From Oscillospiraceae bacterium (GTDB lineage Bacteria; Bacillota; Clostridia; Oscillospirales; Acutalibacteraceae), in assembly GCA_015066105.1 (NCBI GenBank), contig SVOY01000001.1, positions 62,001 to 126,000 of the forward strand: DNA of 64,000 bases, written 5' to 3'. Made by a program: the position numbers and the translations under genes. The notes beneath the pieces are model-generated. The model saw only the letters and a program-made list of their open reading frames with translations. It was not told where the DNA came from and did not search any database. Of this stretch, positions 51,541 to 60,251 are shown piece by piece. Every line of letters begins with the position of its first letter. Position 1 is the first letter of the stretch.

Positions 51541-52623
51541 TTATTTTAACAGCTTAACTATCTTCACAATCGCCGTAACTGCTACTGTAACAGCCGCCAC
51601 ACGCTTTACATTTGTAATTACCTCGTCAACACTTGTGGGCGCATTGCGGTAAATGAATTCCTGAACCTTTTTTGTCGGCTCGTAAACGCCGAGCTCACCT
51701 GCGGTTACCGTGTAGGTCTTGTAGCTTCTCAGGTCATTTTCGTCAAGCTCAAAAATTCTCACACCTCTTTTTTCGGCAGGACCGTAGGTGTTGTAGCCGC
51801 AGCCCTGAGTATAACCCAGGTCAATTCCCTCAAGGCTTCTTACAAAGGAGTTGTTGTGGTCGTGACCCACAAAAAGGCCGAGGATGTCGCCGTGCTTTTT
51901 AAGAAGCTCAAATTCACCGTTGTTGATTTCGGGCACGGCGGGCGTTTCGCCGAAAAAGCCCTCCTCTCCGGGCAACACCCAGAAGGTGTTTTTGCGGCTT
52001 TTGTAGGCTTCAAGCGCACCCTTTGTGTAAAAGGGCACCTTTTTCAAAACCCTGTAGAACTCGGGCACGGGAATATGCTGAAAGGCAAGGGCGGGAATAT
52101 AGCCGTTGTTTTCTCTTGCTTTTTCAAGCCATTCAAGCTGGTCCTTTTTCACGGGAGAGTAGGCGCCGTTGGGCTCCTTTTTGTTTGAGTCGATAAGATA
52201 AAGGGCAAAGATGTCTCTTTCTCCTGTTGAGTCCTTTATATTTACAAAATGAGTTGCGGGGTCATCCTTGCTGTGGGCTTCGCCCATTGTGTAACCCTCA
52301 AAGGATGAGTAAATTTCAAGCTGAGCGGCTTTGCCCGTAACGCAATCGTCATCGTGGTTGCCGAAGGTGAGTGTAAAGGGGATGCCCCTTTTTGCAACGG
52401 GTGTTATATATTCGGTTATAACCTTTTTAACCCTGTTGTAGGTGTCGGTTCTGTAGCAGCTGCTGTAGCCCTGAATCTGGTCGCCGGTGAAAACCACAAG
52501 GTCGGGCCTTTCTTTTTCAAGTGCCGCATCAATGAGCTTTATTGTGTCGGAATTTACGGGGTAATCCTCCTGAACGTCGGCAATCTGCATTATTCTGAAT
52601 TTTCCGTCTTTGAATTTAAGCAT
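51541..52623 (-). CDS. Calcineurin-like metallophosphoesterase
   Basis: 360 residues. The dimetal motifs are in order: FRIMQIADVQED (D-x-Q variant of D-x-H), VVFTGDQIQG (GDx), LTFGNHDDD (GNHD), ALAFQHIPVPEF (His) and GLFVGHDHNN (GHxH-like). The layout matches the purple-acid-phosphatase-like phosphohydrolases with a cytosolic N-terminus (no signal peptide). The last 20 residues form a hydrophobic helix (VAAVTVAVTAIVKIVKLLK) that could tether it to the membrane. The substrate is unknown. Confidence 0.88.
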   Translation of the reverse strand: MLKFKDGKFRIMQIADVQEDYPVNSDTIKLIDAALEKERPDLVVFTGDQIQGYSSCYRTDTYNRVKKVITEYITPVAKRGIPFTLTFGNHDDDCVTGKAAQLEIYSSFEGYTMGEAHSKDDPATHFVNIKDSTGERDIFALYLIDSNKKEPNGAYSPVKKDQLEWLEKARENNGYIPALAFQHIPVPEFYRVLKKVPFYTKGALEAYKSRKNTFWVLPGEEGFFGETPAVPEINNGEFELLKKHGDILGLFVGHDHNNSFVRSLEGIDLGYTQGCGYNTYGPAEKRGVRIFELDENDLRSYKTYTVTAGELGVYEPTKKVQEFIYRNAPTSVDEVITNVKRVAAVTVAVTAIVKIVKLLK

Positions 52624-52657
52624 CTCAAAAATTCTCCTTGAAAAATTTGTCCTTACA

Positions 52658-52686
52658 AGTATACAACTTTAAATTACTCCGGTCAA
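52658..52686 (-). promoter_or_regulatory. Minus-strand promoter of the metallophosphoesterase
   Basis: On the minus strand TTGACC, 17 nt, TATACT, 35 nt before the start; the RBS is AAGGAGAA. Confidence 0.82.
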
Positions 52687-52751
52687 GGGCACAAAAGAAT
52701 TTTCCCGTCATATACTGACCTTGAGTATTACTTTTTTCAGGAGGTACAGCT

Positions 52752-52982
52752 ATGCTTTACACATATATAAAATTCGAAACCCAGACAATGGGCGAAAAGG
52801 CGAGAAGACTCCTTTTGTCAAAGGGGATAAATTCAAGCCTGCGCAGAAATCCCAACCCGAACCGCAAGGAAGGGTGCAATTTTGCCCTTTACGTTAACGG
52901 AGACGTTTACGCCGCCTTTGATATACTTACAAAAAACAATATCAGAAATCTCGGCGTGGAAAGCTTTCGTGAGCTCTTATGA
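52752..52982 (+). CDS. DUF3343 small protein (putative Se/S carrier-like)
   Basis: 76 residues. A compact alpha/beta protein: TYIKFETQTMGEKARRLLLSKGI then a conserved mid-segment with one cysteine (KEGCNFALYVNG). DUF3343 proteins are commonly encoded beside cysteine desulfurase-like enzymes or selenium genes and have been proposed as sulfur or selenium carriers. Consistent with this, its stop overlaps the start of a class-V aminotransferase by 4 nt (ATGA). RBS CAGGAGGT. A TATACT -10 lies at 52716 with no good -35. Confidence 0.82.
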   Translation: MLYTYIKFETQTMGEKARRLLLSKGINSSLRRNPNPNRKEGCNFALYVNGDVYAAFDILTKNNIRNLGVESFRELL

Positions 52983-54127
52983 TTTATCTTGATAATGCCG
53001 CAACAAGCTTTCCTAAGCCGCAGAGTGTAATCAATGCAATGTGCCGTGCACAGCTGTGCGGTGCAAATCCGGGCAGGGGAGGCCACAGCCTTTCCGCAAG
53101 AGCGGGGGAGACGGTGTACCGTTGCCGTGAAAAGCTGGCAGGGCATTTCGGCTGCAAAAGCGAAAACGTAATCTTCACCTGCAACTGCACCGCCGCCCTC
53201 AACACGGCAATCAAGGGCGTGCTCAAAAAAGGTGACCACGTTATTATTTCCTCTCTTGAGCATAATTCCGTTTTACGTCCCGTACATGCCCTTTGTGAAA
53301 AAGGGATAATAAGCTACAGCGTTGCAAGGGTTAATCCCTTTGACGATAATGAGACCCTGAGAAGCTTTGCCTCACACATAAGGGAAAACACACGGGCGGT
53401 TGTTATGACCCACGTTTCAAACGTTTTCGGCACGGTGCTGCCCGTTGAAAAAATCTGCGCCCTTTGTAAGGCAAGGGGACTCATTTTTATCCTTGACGGT
53501 GCTCAGAGTGCGGGCAGTCATAAAATCAGCCTTGAAAAAACGGGTATTGACGTGCTCTGTGTTCCCGGCCACAAGGGACTTCTCGGCCCTATGGGCACGG
53601 GCGCCCTGCTTATTGGTGAGGGCGTTGAAATAAGTGAGCTTACTCAGGGCGGCACGGGCAGCAACTCACTTTCTCCCGCTCAGCCTACGGCTTATCCCGA
53701 CAGGCTCGAAAGCGGCACACTCAATCTGCCGGGCATCGCAGGCCTTTGTGAGGGTGTAAGCTATCTTGAAAAAATCGGCGCAGAGAGGTACGTGATTTCT
53801 CACGAAGGTGAGCTTGTCAGGCTCCTTTGCGAGGATTTGTCGGTGATTGACGGGGTCAGACTTTACAGTGAAATGAACGGCGGAAAAAGCACAAATCTTG
53901 TATCCTTTAACCTCGGTGACCTTCACAGCGAGTATGTTGCCTCACTGCTTGACAAAGGCGGCTTTGCCGTAAGGGCGGGCTATCACTGCTCTTATCTTGC
54001 CCACAAAACCTATAACACAAGCGAAAAGGGCTGTGTAAGGGTGAGCACGGGTGTGTTTACAACAAAAAAAGATGTAAAAAATTTTGCAAATTGCCTCAAT
54101 AAAATTGCAAAGGATAAAAAAATGTGA
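52979..54127 (+). CDS. Cysteine desulfurase-like class-V aminotransferase
   Basis: 382 residues, PLP-dependent. IYLDNAATSFPKPQSV at the start, then GANPGRGGHSLSARAGE. The HNSVLRP segment and DGAQSAGSHKI (PLP-stacking and Asp) are followed by the Schiff-base lysine in CVPGHKGLLGPMG (about residue 200). The presumed persulfide cysteine is in RAGYHCSYLAHKT near the C-terminus. This matches the cysteine-desulfurase family seen beside DUF3343, not IscS or SufS, and no IscU is nearby. It probably mobilises S or Se from cysteine or selenocysteine. The 3' end contains the cdaA promoter. Confidence 0.9.
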   Translation: MIYLDNAATSFPKPQSVINAMCRAQLCGANPGRGGHSLSARAGETVYRCREKLAGHFGCKSENVIFTCNCTAALNTAIKGVLKKGDHVIISSLEHNSVLRPVHALCEKGIISYSVARVNPFDDNETLRSFASHIRENTRAVVMTHVSNVFGTVLPVEKICALCKARGLIFILDGAQSAGSHKISLEKTGIDVLCVPGHKGLLGPMGTGALLIGEGVEISELTQGGTGSNSLSPAQPTAYPDRLESGTLNLPGIAGLCEGVSYLEKIGAERYVISHEGELVRLLCEDLSVIDGVRLYSEMNGGKSTNLVSFNLGDLHSEYVASLLDKGGFAVRAGYHCSYLAHKTYNTSEKGCVRVSTGVFTTKKDVKNFANCLNKIAKDKKM

Positions 54128-54133
54128 TAAAAT
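54105..54133 (+). promoter_or_regulatory. Promoter of cdaA-ybbR
   Basis: TTGCAA, 17 nt, TAAAAT, overlapping the end of the desulfurase gene. A single TAATGAA unit follows at 54139. Confidence 0.65.
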
Positions 54134-54184
54134 AAAGAGTAATGAATAAAGATTATTAAAGAGAAAGGAAAGTTAAGGATAACT

Positions 54185-55042
54185 ATGGCAGAGTTTTTTA
54201 AAGAGTTTTTTGACGGAATGCTTAAGCTTATTCTGTCGGTTCAGTGGTATGATATTGCGGATATTATTTTCGTTGCCTTTCTTCTTTATTACTGCATCAA
54301 GCTTTTAAGGCAGACAAGAGCCTACAACCTTATCAAGGGTATTGCTTTAGTGGGTATAATCTATCTGCTTGTGTCAACCTTTGATATGTCGGCAAGCACC
54401 TTTATTTTCAACAATCTTTTCAGAGATATCGTGCTTGTTATAATACTTCTCTTTCAGCCGGAAATCAGAAATACAATCGAGTCCTTCGGCAGAGGCAATT
54501 TCAGGTTTGTAAACTTCTTTTCCTCACGCTCGTCTGACGGCCTTAATGACGTGAAGAGAAACTGCGCTTCAAATATTGCAAAGGCCGCGGTTAATATGAG
54601 CGAGAAGAAGGTGGGTGCACTCATTGTTCTTGAGGGCAGAACGCCCCTTGGTGAAATTCTTTCAACGGGCACCGAGCTTGACTCCGCCGTAACCGCACCG
54701 ATGCTTGAAAACATATTTTTCCCCAAGGCTCCGCTTCATGACGGCGCGGTGGTTATAAAGGACGGACGCATCCATTCTGCAGGCTGTATTCTTCCGCTTT
54801 CGCAGAGCCTTATGAGCCTTGAGCTCGGCACAAGGCACAGAGCGGCGCTCGGTATGAGCGAAATCAGCGATGCCCTTGTGGTGGTTGTATCCGAGGAGAC
54901 GGGCAAAATCTCCGTTGCACAGAACGGCACCCTCGAAAGAGACCTCAAGTTCGGTGAGCTTACGGAGTTTATTACATCCTGTCTTGTGTCTGATGACACA
55001 GAAAAGCCGAAGGCGTTCAGACGTCCGAGGAGGAAAAAATGA
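54185..55042 (+). CDS. cdaA: Diadenylate cyclase CdaA
   Basis: Makes the second messenger c-di-AMP, controlling potassium and osmolyte balance and cell-wall homeostasis. 285 residues. Three N-terminal transmembrane helices (to about residue 95), then the DAC domain with PLHDGAVVIKDGRIHSAGCILPL (DGA motif) and LGTRHRAALGMSE (RHR motif). RBS AAGGA. It overlaps ybbR by 4 nt (ATGA). The third usual member, glmM, is not downstream here. Confidence 0.96.
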   Translation: MAEFFKEFFDGMLKLILSVQWYDIADIIFVAFLLYYCIKLLRQTRAYNLIKGIALVGIIYLLVSTFDMSASTFIFNNLFRDIVLVIILLFQPEIRNTIESFGRGNFRFVNFFSSRSSDGLNDVKRNCASNIAKAAVNMSEKKVGALIVLEGRTPLGEILSTGTELDSAVTAPMLENIFFPKAPLHDGAVVIKDGRIHSAGCILPLSQSLMSLELGTRHRAALGMSEISDALVVVVSEETGKISVAQNGTLERDLKFGELTEFITSCLVSDDTEKPKAFRRPRRKK

Positions 55043-56433
55043 TGAATAACAAGAAGAACAAAAATACAGACAAGGGCCTTATTGACAGACTCTTTTACAA
55101 CAACAAATTCCTTGCCGTTTTCTGTGCGGTGATGTCCGTTATAATCTGGGCCACCGTAAAAATCAATTACAGTGCAGACACAACAAGGACGATAAGCGAT
55201 GTAAGGGTTACGCTGAGCGAAAATCCGGACAGTCTTGACTTCACCGCCTTTGTTGCCCCCGATGACCTTACGGTTGAGGTTGAGGTTACGGGCAAGGCCT
55301 ATAACATAAACGCGCAGGCTCTTTCAAAGGATGAAATTACCGTTGAGGCGGCCAATACCTTTGTTGATTCCGCAGGCTACAAGGTGCTTTCTCTTACTGC
55401 AAAGGCGGCGGATACCTCATCGGGTGACTTTGAAATCACCAACATCACACCCTCAACCATAACCGTTTTTTACGACAGAAAGGTTACAGACACCTTTAAC
55501 GTTGTGGCACGGATTGAAAATGACCTTGAAAACGTGGTCAAGGAGGGCTTTGCCCTCGGTCAGGCGGTTGCTTCAATGAGCACCGTTGACGTTACGGGCC
55601 CCGCAACAATTTTAAGCGGCCTTGAGAATGTTTACTTTGATGCGGTTATTGATGAGGGCAAGCTTCCGCTTGAATCCTCAATTGAGCTTCCCGCAAGGCT
55701 TTCCTATCCCGTCAGCCGTGAAAGTGACAGTGCCTTCCTTACCTGCGAGAGCATAAATGATGAGTCTAACCCTGCAACGGTTACTCTTCCCGTTTACGCA
55801 AGCAAGGTTGTGCCCGTTACCGTTAAGTTTATCAATCAGCCCGAGGGCATGAAAACTCCCGGCTACAGCGTTTATCCCTCTGAGGTGGAGATAATCTACA
55901 ACCCCAAGGACGAGGAAAAATTTACCGAGTTTTCGGCAGGCACGGTGGATTTTAAAAAGCTTGACAACAGTGTGAACAGCTTTATACTTGAAATTGACCC
56001 GGAAAAGAGCCCCGTCAAGCTTACGGACAGAGAGCTTACTGAGTTTGAGGTTGACATTGACCTTTCGGATTACAGCAAAACCAAGGTCACCTATCTTGCG
56101 GCAAACATTCTTTTCCTCAACAAGCAGGAGGGAATGGTTTATTCCGTGGGCGAGGGCGACGGCCCCGAGGAAATTACGGTAGTCGGCCCGGCAAAATATC
56201 TTAAAAACCTCAAGCCCGACGATATACGCATTGAGATAAATGTTTCCGCCCTTAACAACAGCAGGGCAAGGGGACAGACCCTTGACGCAAACATTACCGT
56301 TGAAAACAGCGAGCTTAAAAACTGCTGGGTATACGGCGAATATCAGGCCTATGTTACTGCAATGACAGAGGAGGAGGCCAAGGCCGCTGCCGCTGAGGCG
56401 ACAGAAGAAGCAGCTGATAAGACAGAAGCATAA
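55039..56433 (+). CDS. cdaR: YbbR-domain protein (CdaR), CdaA regulator
   Basis: 464 residues. A short cytosolic N-terminus, one membrane helix (FLAVFCAVMSVIIWATVKI, about residues 27-46), then four extracytoplasmic YbbR repeats of about 85-90 residues. Each has the TFNVVARIEN/VPVTVKFIN beta pattern ending in a TVxGP-type turn (VDVTGPATIL, ITVVGPAKYL). The tail is Ala/Glu-rich. It binds and modulates CdaA in characterised Firmicutes. The stop is followed by a palindromic element and a terminator. Confidence 0.93.
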   Translation: MMNNKKNKNTDKGLIDRLFYNNKFLAVFCAVMSVIIWATVKINYSADTTRTISDVRVTLSENPDSLDFTAFVAPDDLTVEVEVTGKAYNINAQALSKDEITVEAANTFVDSAGYKVLSLTAKAADTSSGDFEITNITPSTITVFYDRKVTDTFNVVARIENDLENVVKEGFALGQAVASMSTVDVTGPATILSGLENVYFDAVIDEGKLPLESSIELPARLSYPVSRESDSAFLTCESINDESNPATVTLPVYASKVVPVTVKFINQPEGMKTPGYSVYPSEVEIIYNPKDEEKFTEFSAGTVDFKKLDNSVNSFILEIDPEKSPVKLTDRELTEFEVDIDLSDYSKTKVTYLAANILFLNKQEGMVYSVGEGDGPEEITVVGPAKYLKNLKPDDIRIEINVSALNNSRARGQTLDANITVENSELKNCWVYGEYQAYVTAMTEEEAKAAAAEATEEAADKTEA

Positions 56434-56435
56434 AA

Positions 56436-56482
56436 GTTTTTTGGTTACTTTTTTTTCAAAAAAGTAACGCCATGCGGCGAGC
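56436..56482 (+). repeat. GTTACTTTT palindromic element, copy 2
   Basis: GTTACTTTTTT-ttc-AAAAAAGTAAC (56444-56468), followed by GCCATGCGGCGAG. Same position and layout as copy 1 after the MFS gene. Confidence 0.75.
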
Positions 56483-56495
56483 AATAAAAAAACAG

Positions 56496-56526
56496 GCACA
56501 GGAGCAAATTGCTCCTGTGCTTTTTA
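56496..56526 (+). terminator. Terminator after ybbR
   Basis: GCACAGGAGC-aaatt-GCTCCTGTGC, T5; A6 upstream makes it usable for the converging minus transcript as well. Confidence 0.92.
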
Positions 56527-56535
56527 TCAGCTTTT

Positions 56536-56577
56536 GACACTCGGCCCTTGACACTCGGCCCTAGGCCCTTGCCCATC
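56536..56577 (-). repeat. GGCCCTY/GACACTC heptamer array
   Basis: Six consecutive 7-mers: GACACTC, GGCCCTT, GACACTC, GGCCCTA, GGCCCTT, GCCCATC. The array abuts the stop codon of the minus-strand propeller gene, the same position as the array beside ybaK. Confidence 0.75.
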
Positions 56578-57250
56578 AATCAAGTATATACAGTCCGCTC
56601 TTGAGCCAGACAAATTCTCTGCCCATAACATTGATGTACTTATAGACCTTTTCGTTGAAAACTCTGTAGTCTCTTACGGAGTTTGTCTGAATGTTAAGGG
56701 TGCGGATTTTCTTTGATGACTGGTTGCAGATGTAAAGCATACCGTTGTGAAGCGAAACGGCGCAGGGACCCTCAAAGGCGGTTGCTTCTCCGCCACCGAC
56801 GCGAAGGAGAATTCTGCCCTCACGGGGGGAGTATTTGATAATTGCGTTTTCACCGGGTACTGCACACCAGATGTAAGCACCGTCAACGGCAATGTCGCAC
56901 ACGGGCAGACCGTGATAGGTCAGCTGTGAGGAGACGTTGAGTGAGCCGTCGGTGTTGAAGATGTTATACTCACCGCCGGGAAAAATTGCCATAATGCGGT
57001 TGTCGTTGAGCACGCCCACGTCGCAGGATACGTAGTCACCGAGCTGTTCGGCAATTTCCTCATATTCGTAGCCGAACTTAACCTTGAGATATACGCTCTT
57101 TTTTATGTGGGTGAATTTGTCGTTAACTGCGTCGTAGCCGAAAAAGTTTGCCTTGAGTCTGCCGTCGGGGGCAGTGTCTCTTGTGGCAAAAACAAAACCC
57201 TTTTTGAAGGGCGTGATGTTAAGAATTTCACCGGAGAAAACATTTTCCAT
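56576..57250 (-). CDS. Beta-propeller-like protein, unknown function
   Basis: 224 residues, no signal peptide. Repeating beta segments with hydrophobic-aromatic ends (DIAVDGAYIWCAVPGENAIIKYSPREG, GPCAVSLHNGMLYICNQSSKKIRTLNIQTN) look like YncE/NHL-type propeller blades, about five of them. I cannot name a family or ligand. It has its own strong minus-strand promoter, and no functional partner is adjacent. Confidence 0.75.
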   Translation of the reverse strand: MENVFSGEILNITPFKKGFVFATRDTAPDGRLKANFFGYDAVNDKFTHIKKSVYLKVKFGYEYEEIAEQLGDYVSCDVGVLNDNRIMAIFPGGEYNIFNTDGSLNVSSQLTYHGLPVCDIAVDGAYIWCAVPGENAIIKYSPREGRILLRVGGGEATAFEGPCAVSLHNGMLYICNQSSKKIRTLNIQTNSVRDYRVFNEKVYKYINVMGREFVWLKSGLYILD

Positions 57251-57317
57251 AATATATAAATCCTTCCATAAAGCGTTTAAAGAAATATAAAAAGAGGTAA
57301 AATAAATTATTTATATT

Positions 57318-57346
57318 ATAATACATTATTCTTTAGCGGCAGTCAA
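57318..57346 (-). promoter_or_regulatory. Minus-strand promoter of the propeller gene
   Basis: On the minus strand TTGACT, 17 nt, TATTAT. It is divergent from the glpK promoter about 55 bp away. Confidence 0.82.
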
Positions 57347-57400
57347 GAATAATTTTACAATTTGACGGCTAAAAGTTTAAATATAAATAGATTTATATTG

Positions 57401-57429
57401 TTGACAAAAGTACAGTTTTAAAGTACAAT
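57401..57429 (+). promoter_or_regulatory. Promoter of glpK
   Basis: TTGACA, 17 nt, TACAAT; 48 nt before the ATG, which has AAAGGAGAAAG as RBS. Confidence 0.88.
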
Positions 57430-57477
57430 GGAGAGAGTGAAATTATATAAATTTTGCTGAAAAGGAGAAAGAAGAAA

Positions 57478-58992
57478 ATGAGTGAAAAATTAGTTCTTGC
57501 CCTTGACCAGGGCACAACAAGCTCAAGGTCAATTGTTTTTGACAAAAAGGGTAACATCATTGCAAAGGCTCAGAACGAGTTTGAGCAGATTTATCCCAAG
57601 GCAGGCTGGGTTGAGCACGACCCTCTTAATATTCTTTACAGCCAGTTCAATTCTATTACATCGGTTCTTCGTAACGGCAATTTTTCCGCAAAGGATATTG
57701 CCGGCATCGGCATCACCAACCAGAGAGAAACCACAATCCTCTGGGACAGAGCAACGGGTAAGCCCGTTTACAACGCAATCGTGTGGCAGTGCAGAAGAAC
57801 TGCAGATATGTGTGAGAAAATCAAGGAGGATAAGGAGCTTTGCGATTATATCACAGAGCATACCGGCCTTATTGTTGATGCTTACTTCTCAGCCACAAAA
57901 ATCAAGTGGATTATCGATAACGTACCCGGTGTAAAGGCTCTTGCAGATGCGGGTCAGCTTCTCTTCGGTACCGTTGAAACCTGGCTTATCTGGAACCTTA
58001 CCGGCGGCAGAACCCACGTTACCGATTACTCCAACGCTTCAAGAACAATGCTTTTTGACGTTGATAAGCTCTGCTGGGACGAATACCTTTGCGAAAAGCT
58101 TGGCATCCCTATGGGCATCCTTCCCACACCCGTTCCCTCAAGCAAGGTTTACGGTTGGGTTGCAAGCGGCATTATCGGCCTTGAGGAGCTTGAGGGTGTG
58201 CCCATCTGCGGCGCAATCGGCGACCAGCCCTCGGCACTTTTCGGCCAGGCCTGCTTCGAGTCAGGTATGTCAAAGAATACATACGGCACAGGCTGCTTCC
58301 TGCTTATGAACACGGGCAACAAGAGAGTTGTTTCAAAAAACAACCTTCTCACGGGCGTTGCCTGGAGCGTTAACGGAAAGACCACCTATTCAATCGAGGG
58401 CAGTGCCTTCAACGCAGGCTCCGTTATCAAGTGGCTTCGTGATGAGCTTCAGCTTATTGACAGCCCCAAGCGCTGTGATGAGCTTGCAGAAAGCGTACCC
58501 GATGCCAACGGCTGCTACCTTGTTCCCGCCTTTACGGGTCTCGGCGCTCCCTATTGGGATATGTATGCAAGAGGCTGTATCGTAGGCCTTACAAGAGGCG
58601 TTAACAGAAAGCACATTGCAAGAGCAGTCCTTGAATCAATCACTTATCAGATGACCGACCTTCTTGAGGCAATGAAGGACGATTCGGGCATTGACATCAG
58701 CGAGCTTCGTGTTGACGGCGGTGCTTCCGTAAGTAACATTATGATGCAGATTCAGGCCAATATGGCTCAGACCAAGGTTAACAGACCCAAGACCGTTGAA
58801 ACAACCGCTCTCGGTGCCGCTTATCTTGCAGGTCTTGCAGTAGGCGTATGGGAAAGCCTTGAGGATATTGAAAACAACCGTGAGGTTGACAGAGTTTTCG
58901 AGCCCGAAATGGCTATTGAAGAAAGAAATAAATACTATGCAGGCTGGAAGAAGGCCGTTTCCCGTGCAATGAGCTGGGAAGAAAAGGAATAA
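57478..58992 (+). CDS. glpK: Glycerol kinase
   Basis: Converts glycerol to glycerol 3-phosphate. 504 residues from ATG 57478 (the 57454 start lies within the RBS region). FGGY-kinase motifs: LALDQGTTSSRSIVFD at the ATP site, GITNQRETTILWDRATGKPVYNAIVWQCRRT (glycerol-binding Arg/Glu), GAIGDQPSALFGQACF and AYLAGLAVGVWES. The phosphocarrier-regulated histidine region of Enterococcus-type GlpK reads TNYSNASRT-like DYSNASRTMLF here. No glpF or glpD is adjacent. Confidence 0.97.
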   Translation: MSEKLVLALDQGTTSSRSIVFDKKGNIIAKAQNEFEQIYPKAGWVEHDPLNILYSQFNSITSVLRNGNFSAKDIAGIGITNQRETTILWDRATGKPVYNAIVWQCRRTADMCEKIKEDKELCDYITEHTGLIVDAYFSATKIKWIIDNVPGVKALADAGQLLFGTVETWLIWNLTGGRTHVTDYSNASRTMLFDVDKLCWDEYLCEKLGIPMGILPTPVPSSKVYGWVASGIIGLEELEGVPICGAIGDQPSALFGQACFESGMSKNTYGTGCFLLMNTGNKRVVSKNNLLTGVAWSVNGKTTYSIEGSAFNAGSVIKWLRDELQLIDSPKRCDELAESVPDANGCYLVPAFTGLGAPYWDMYARGCIVGLTRGVNRKHIARAVLESITYQMTDLLEAMKDDSGIDISELRVDGGASVSNIMMQIQANMAQTKVNRPKTVETTALGAAYLAGLAVGVWESLEDIENNREVDRVFEPEMAIEERNKYYAGWKKAVSRAMSWEEKE

Positions 58993-59058
58993 TTAGGGCA
59001 GCTGCCTTGATTATATAAGCTTAAAAAAATTTATTAAAAATAAACAGGAGTGATAACA

Positions 59059-60168
59059 ATGGGTAAGGTAATACTCGATTGGAAAACAACACATGATTTT
59101 ATCAAGGATGCATTCGTAGGCTACGGCGTACCTGCTGACGAGGCAGAAATCGTAACCGACGTTCTTCTTGAGTCTGACAGACGCGGTATTGAATCACACG
59201 GCTGCAACCGTTTCAAGCCCGTTTACATTGACAGAATCAAGGCCGGCATCCAGTTTGCCGAGACAAACTTTGAAATCATCAAGGAAACCGAAACAACAGC
59301 AGTTGTTGACGGCCACCACGGTATGGGTCAGGTTATCGGCCACAGAGCTATGTCTATGGCTATTGAAAAGGCTAAGAAGTACGGTATGGGTATGGTTGTT
59401 GTACGCAACTCAACTCACTACGGTATTGCAGGCTATTACACCACAATGGCAACAAAGGCCGGCTGTATCGGTATGACCGGTACAAACGCACGTCCTTCAG
59501 TTGCTCCCACACTCGGCGTTGAGGGTATGTTCGGTACAAACCCCTTCACTCTCGGTGTGCCCACAGATGAAGACTTTGACTTCAACTTTGACTGTGCAAC
59601 CTCAATCACACAGAACGGTAAGGTTGAATATTACGAAAGAATCGGTGAAGAAATTCACCCCGGCACTGTTATCGACCTTGAGGGTAACCCCGTTGAAGGC
59701 GATGCAGGCGTTGCACTCAAGAAAATCCGTCAGGGCACAGCTGCTCTCACAACCCTCGGCGGTATCGGCGAAGCACTCGGCGGCTACAAGGGCTATGGCT
59801 TTGCTATGTTCGTTGAATTCCTTTCATCAATCCTTCAGGACGGTGCTTACGGTAAGGACCTCGACGGTAAGGATGCTGAAGGCAACATCCGTCCCTATCA
59901 GCTCGGTCACTTCTTCATTGCTATCGACACTGAGCACTTCCTCGGTGAAGAAATCGCAAGAAAGAAGGCAGGCGATATCATCCGCGGCGTAAGAGCTTCA
60001 AAGAAGGCTCCCGGCGAGGACAGAATTTATACTGCCGGTGAAAAAGAGCACGACATCTGGCTTCAGAGAAAGGACAGCGGTGTGCCCATCAACGAATCAG
60101 TTCAGAAGGAAATGAATCAGGTAAGAGACGACCTCGGCCTTGATTACATCTTCCCCTGGGAGAAATAA
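59059..60168 (+). CDS. Malate/L-lactate dehydrogenase family (Ldh_2) oxidoreductase
   Basis: 369 residues from ATG 59059 (AGGAGTG upstream; the GTG at 59050 is part of that RBS). The family uses NAD(P)H and a fold unrelated to classical LDH/MDH. Seen: SDRRGIESHGCNRF near the N-terminus, the catalytic-His region VDGHHGMGQVIGHRAM, VVRNSTHYGIAGYYTTMA, and the binding segment GTNARPSVAPTLG. Relatives oxidise malate, lactate, ureidoglycolate or sulfolactate. The malic enzyme downstream makes malate plausible. Confidence 0.9.
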   Translation: MGKVILDWKTTHDFIKDAFVGYGVPADEAEIVTDVLLESDRRGIESHGCNRFKPVYIDRIKAGIQFAETNFEIIKETETTAVVDGHHGMGQVIGHRAMSMAIEKAKKYGMGMVVVRNSTHYGIAGYYTTMATKAGCIGMTGTNARPSVAPTLGVEGMFGTNPFTLGVPTDEDFDFNFDCATSITQNGKVEYYERIGEEIHPGTVIDLEGNPVEGDAGVALKKIRQGTAALTTLGGIGEALGGYKGYGFAMFVEFLSSILQDGAYGKDLDGKDAEGNIRPYQLGHFFIAIDTEHFLGEEIARKKAGDIIRGVRASKKAPGEDRIYTAGEKEHDIWLQRKDSGVPINESVQKEMNQVRDDLGLDYIFPWEK

Positions 60169-60176
60169 ATAATATT

Positions 60177-60218
60177 CAGCAAGCGACTTTCAATAAGCCG
60201 CTTGCTGTTATGCATTTT
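60177..60218 (+). terminator. Weak terminator after the Ldh_2 gene
   Basis: CAGCAAGCG ... CGCTTGCTG, then ttatgcattttt. The 9-bp stem has a 13-nt loop and an interrupted T tail. Confidence 0.55.
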
Positions 60219-60251
60219 TAGGTGAAGAATAATTATAAAGGAGAAAATATT

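Noticed and set aside
55678-56499. 273-codon minus-strand ORF opposite ybbR
   Set aside because: A shadow of the ybbR coding frame; it would also run through the palindromic element after ybbR. No promoter or recognisable domain.
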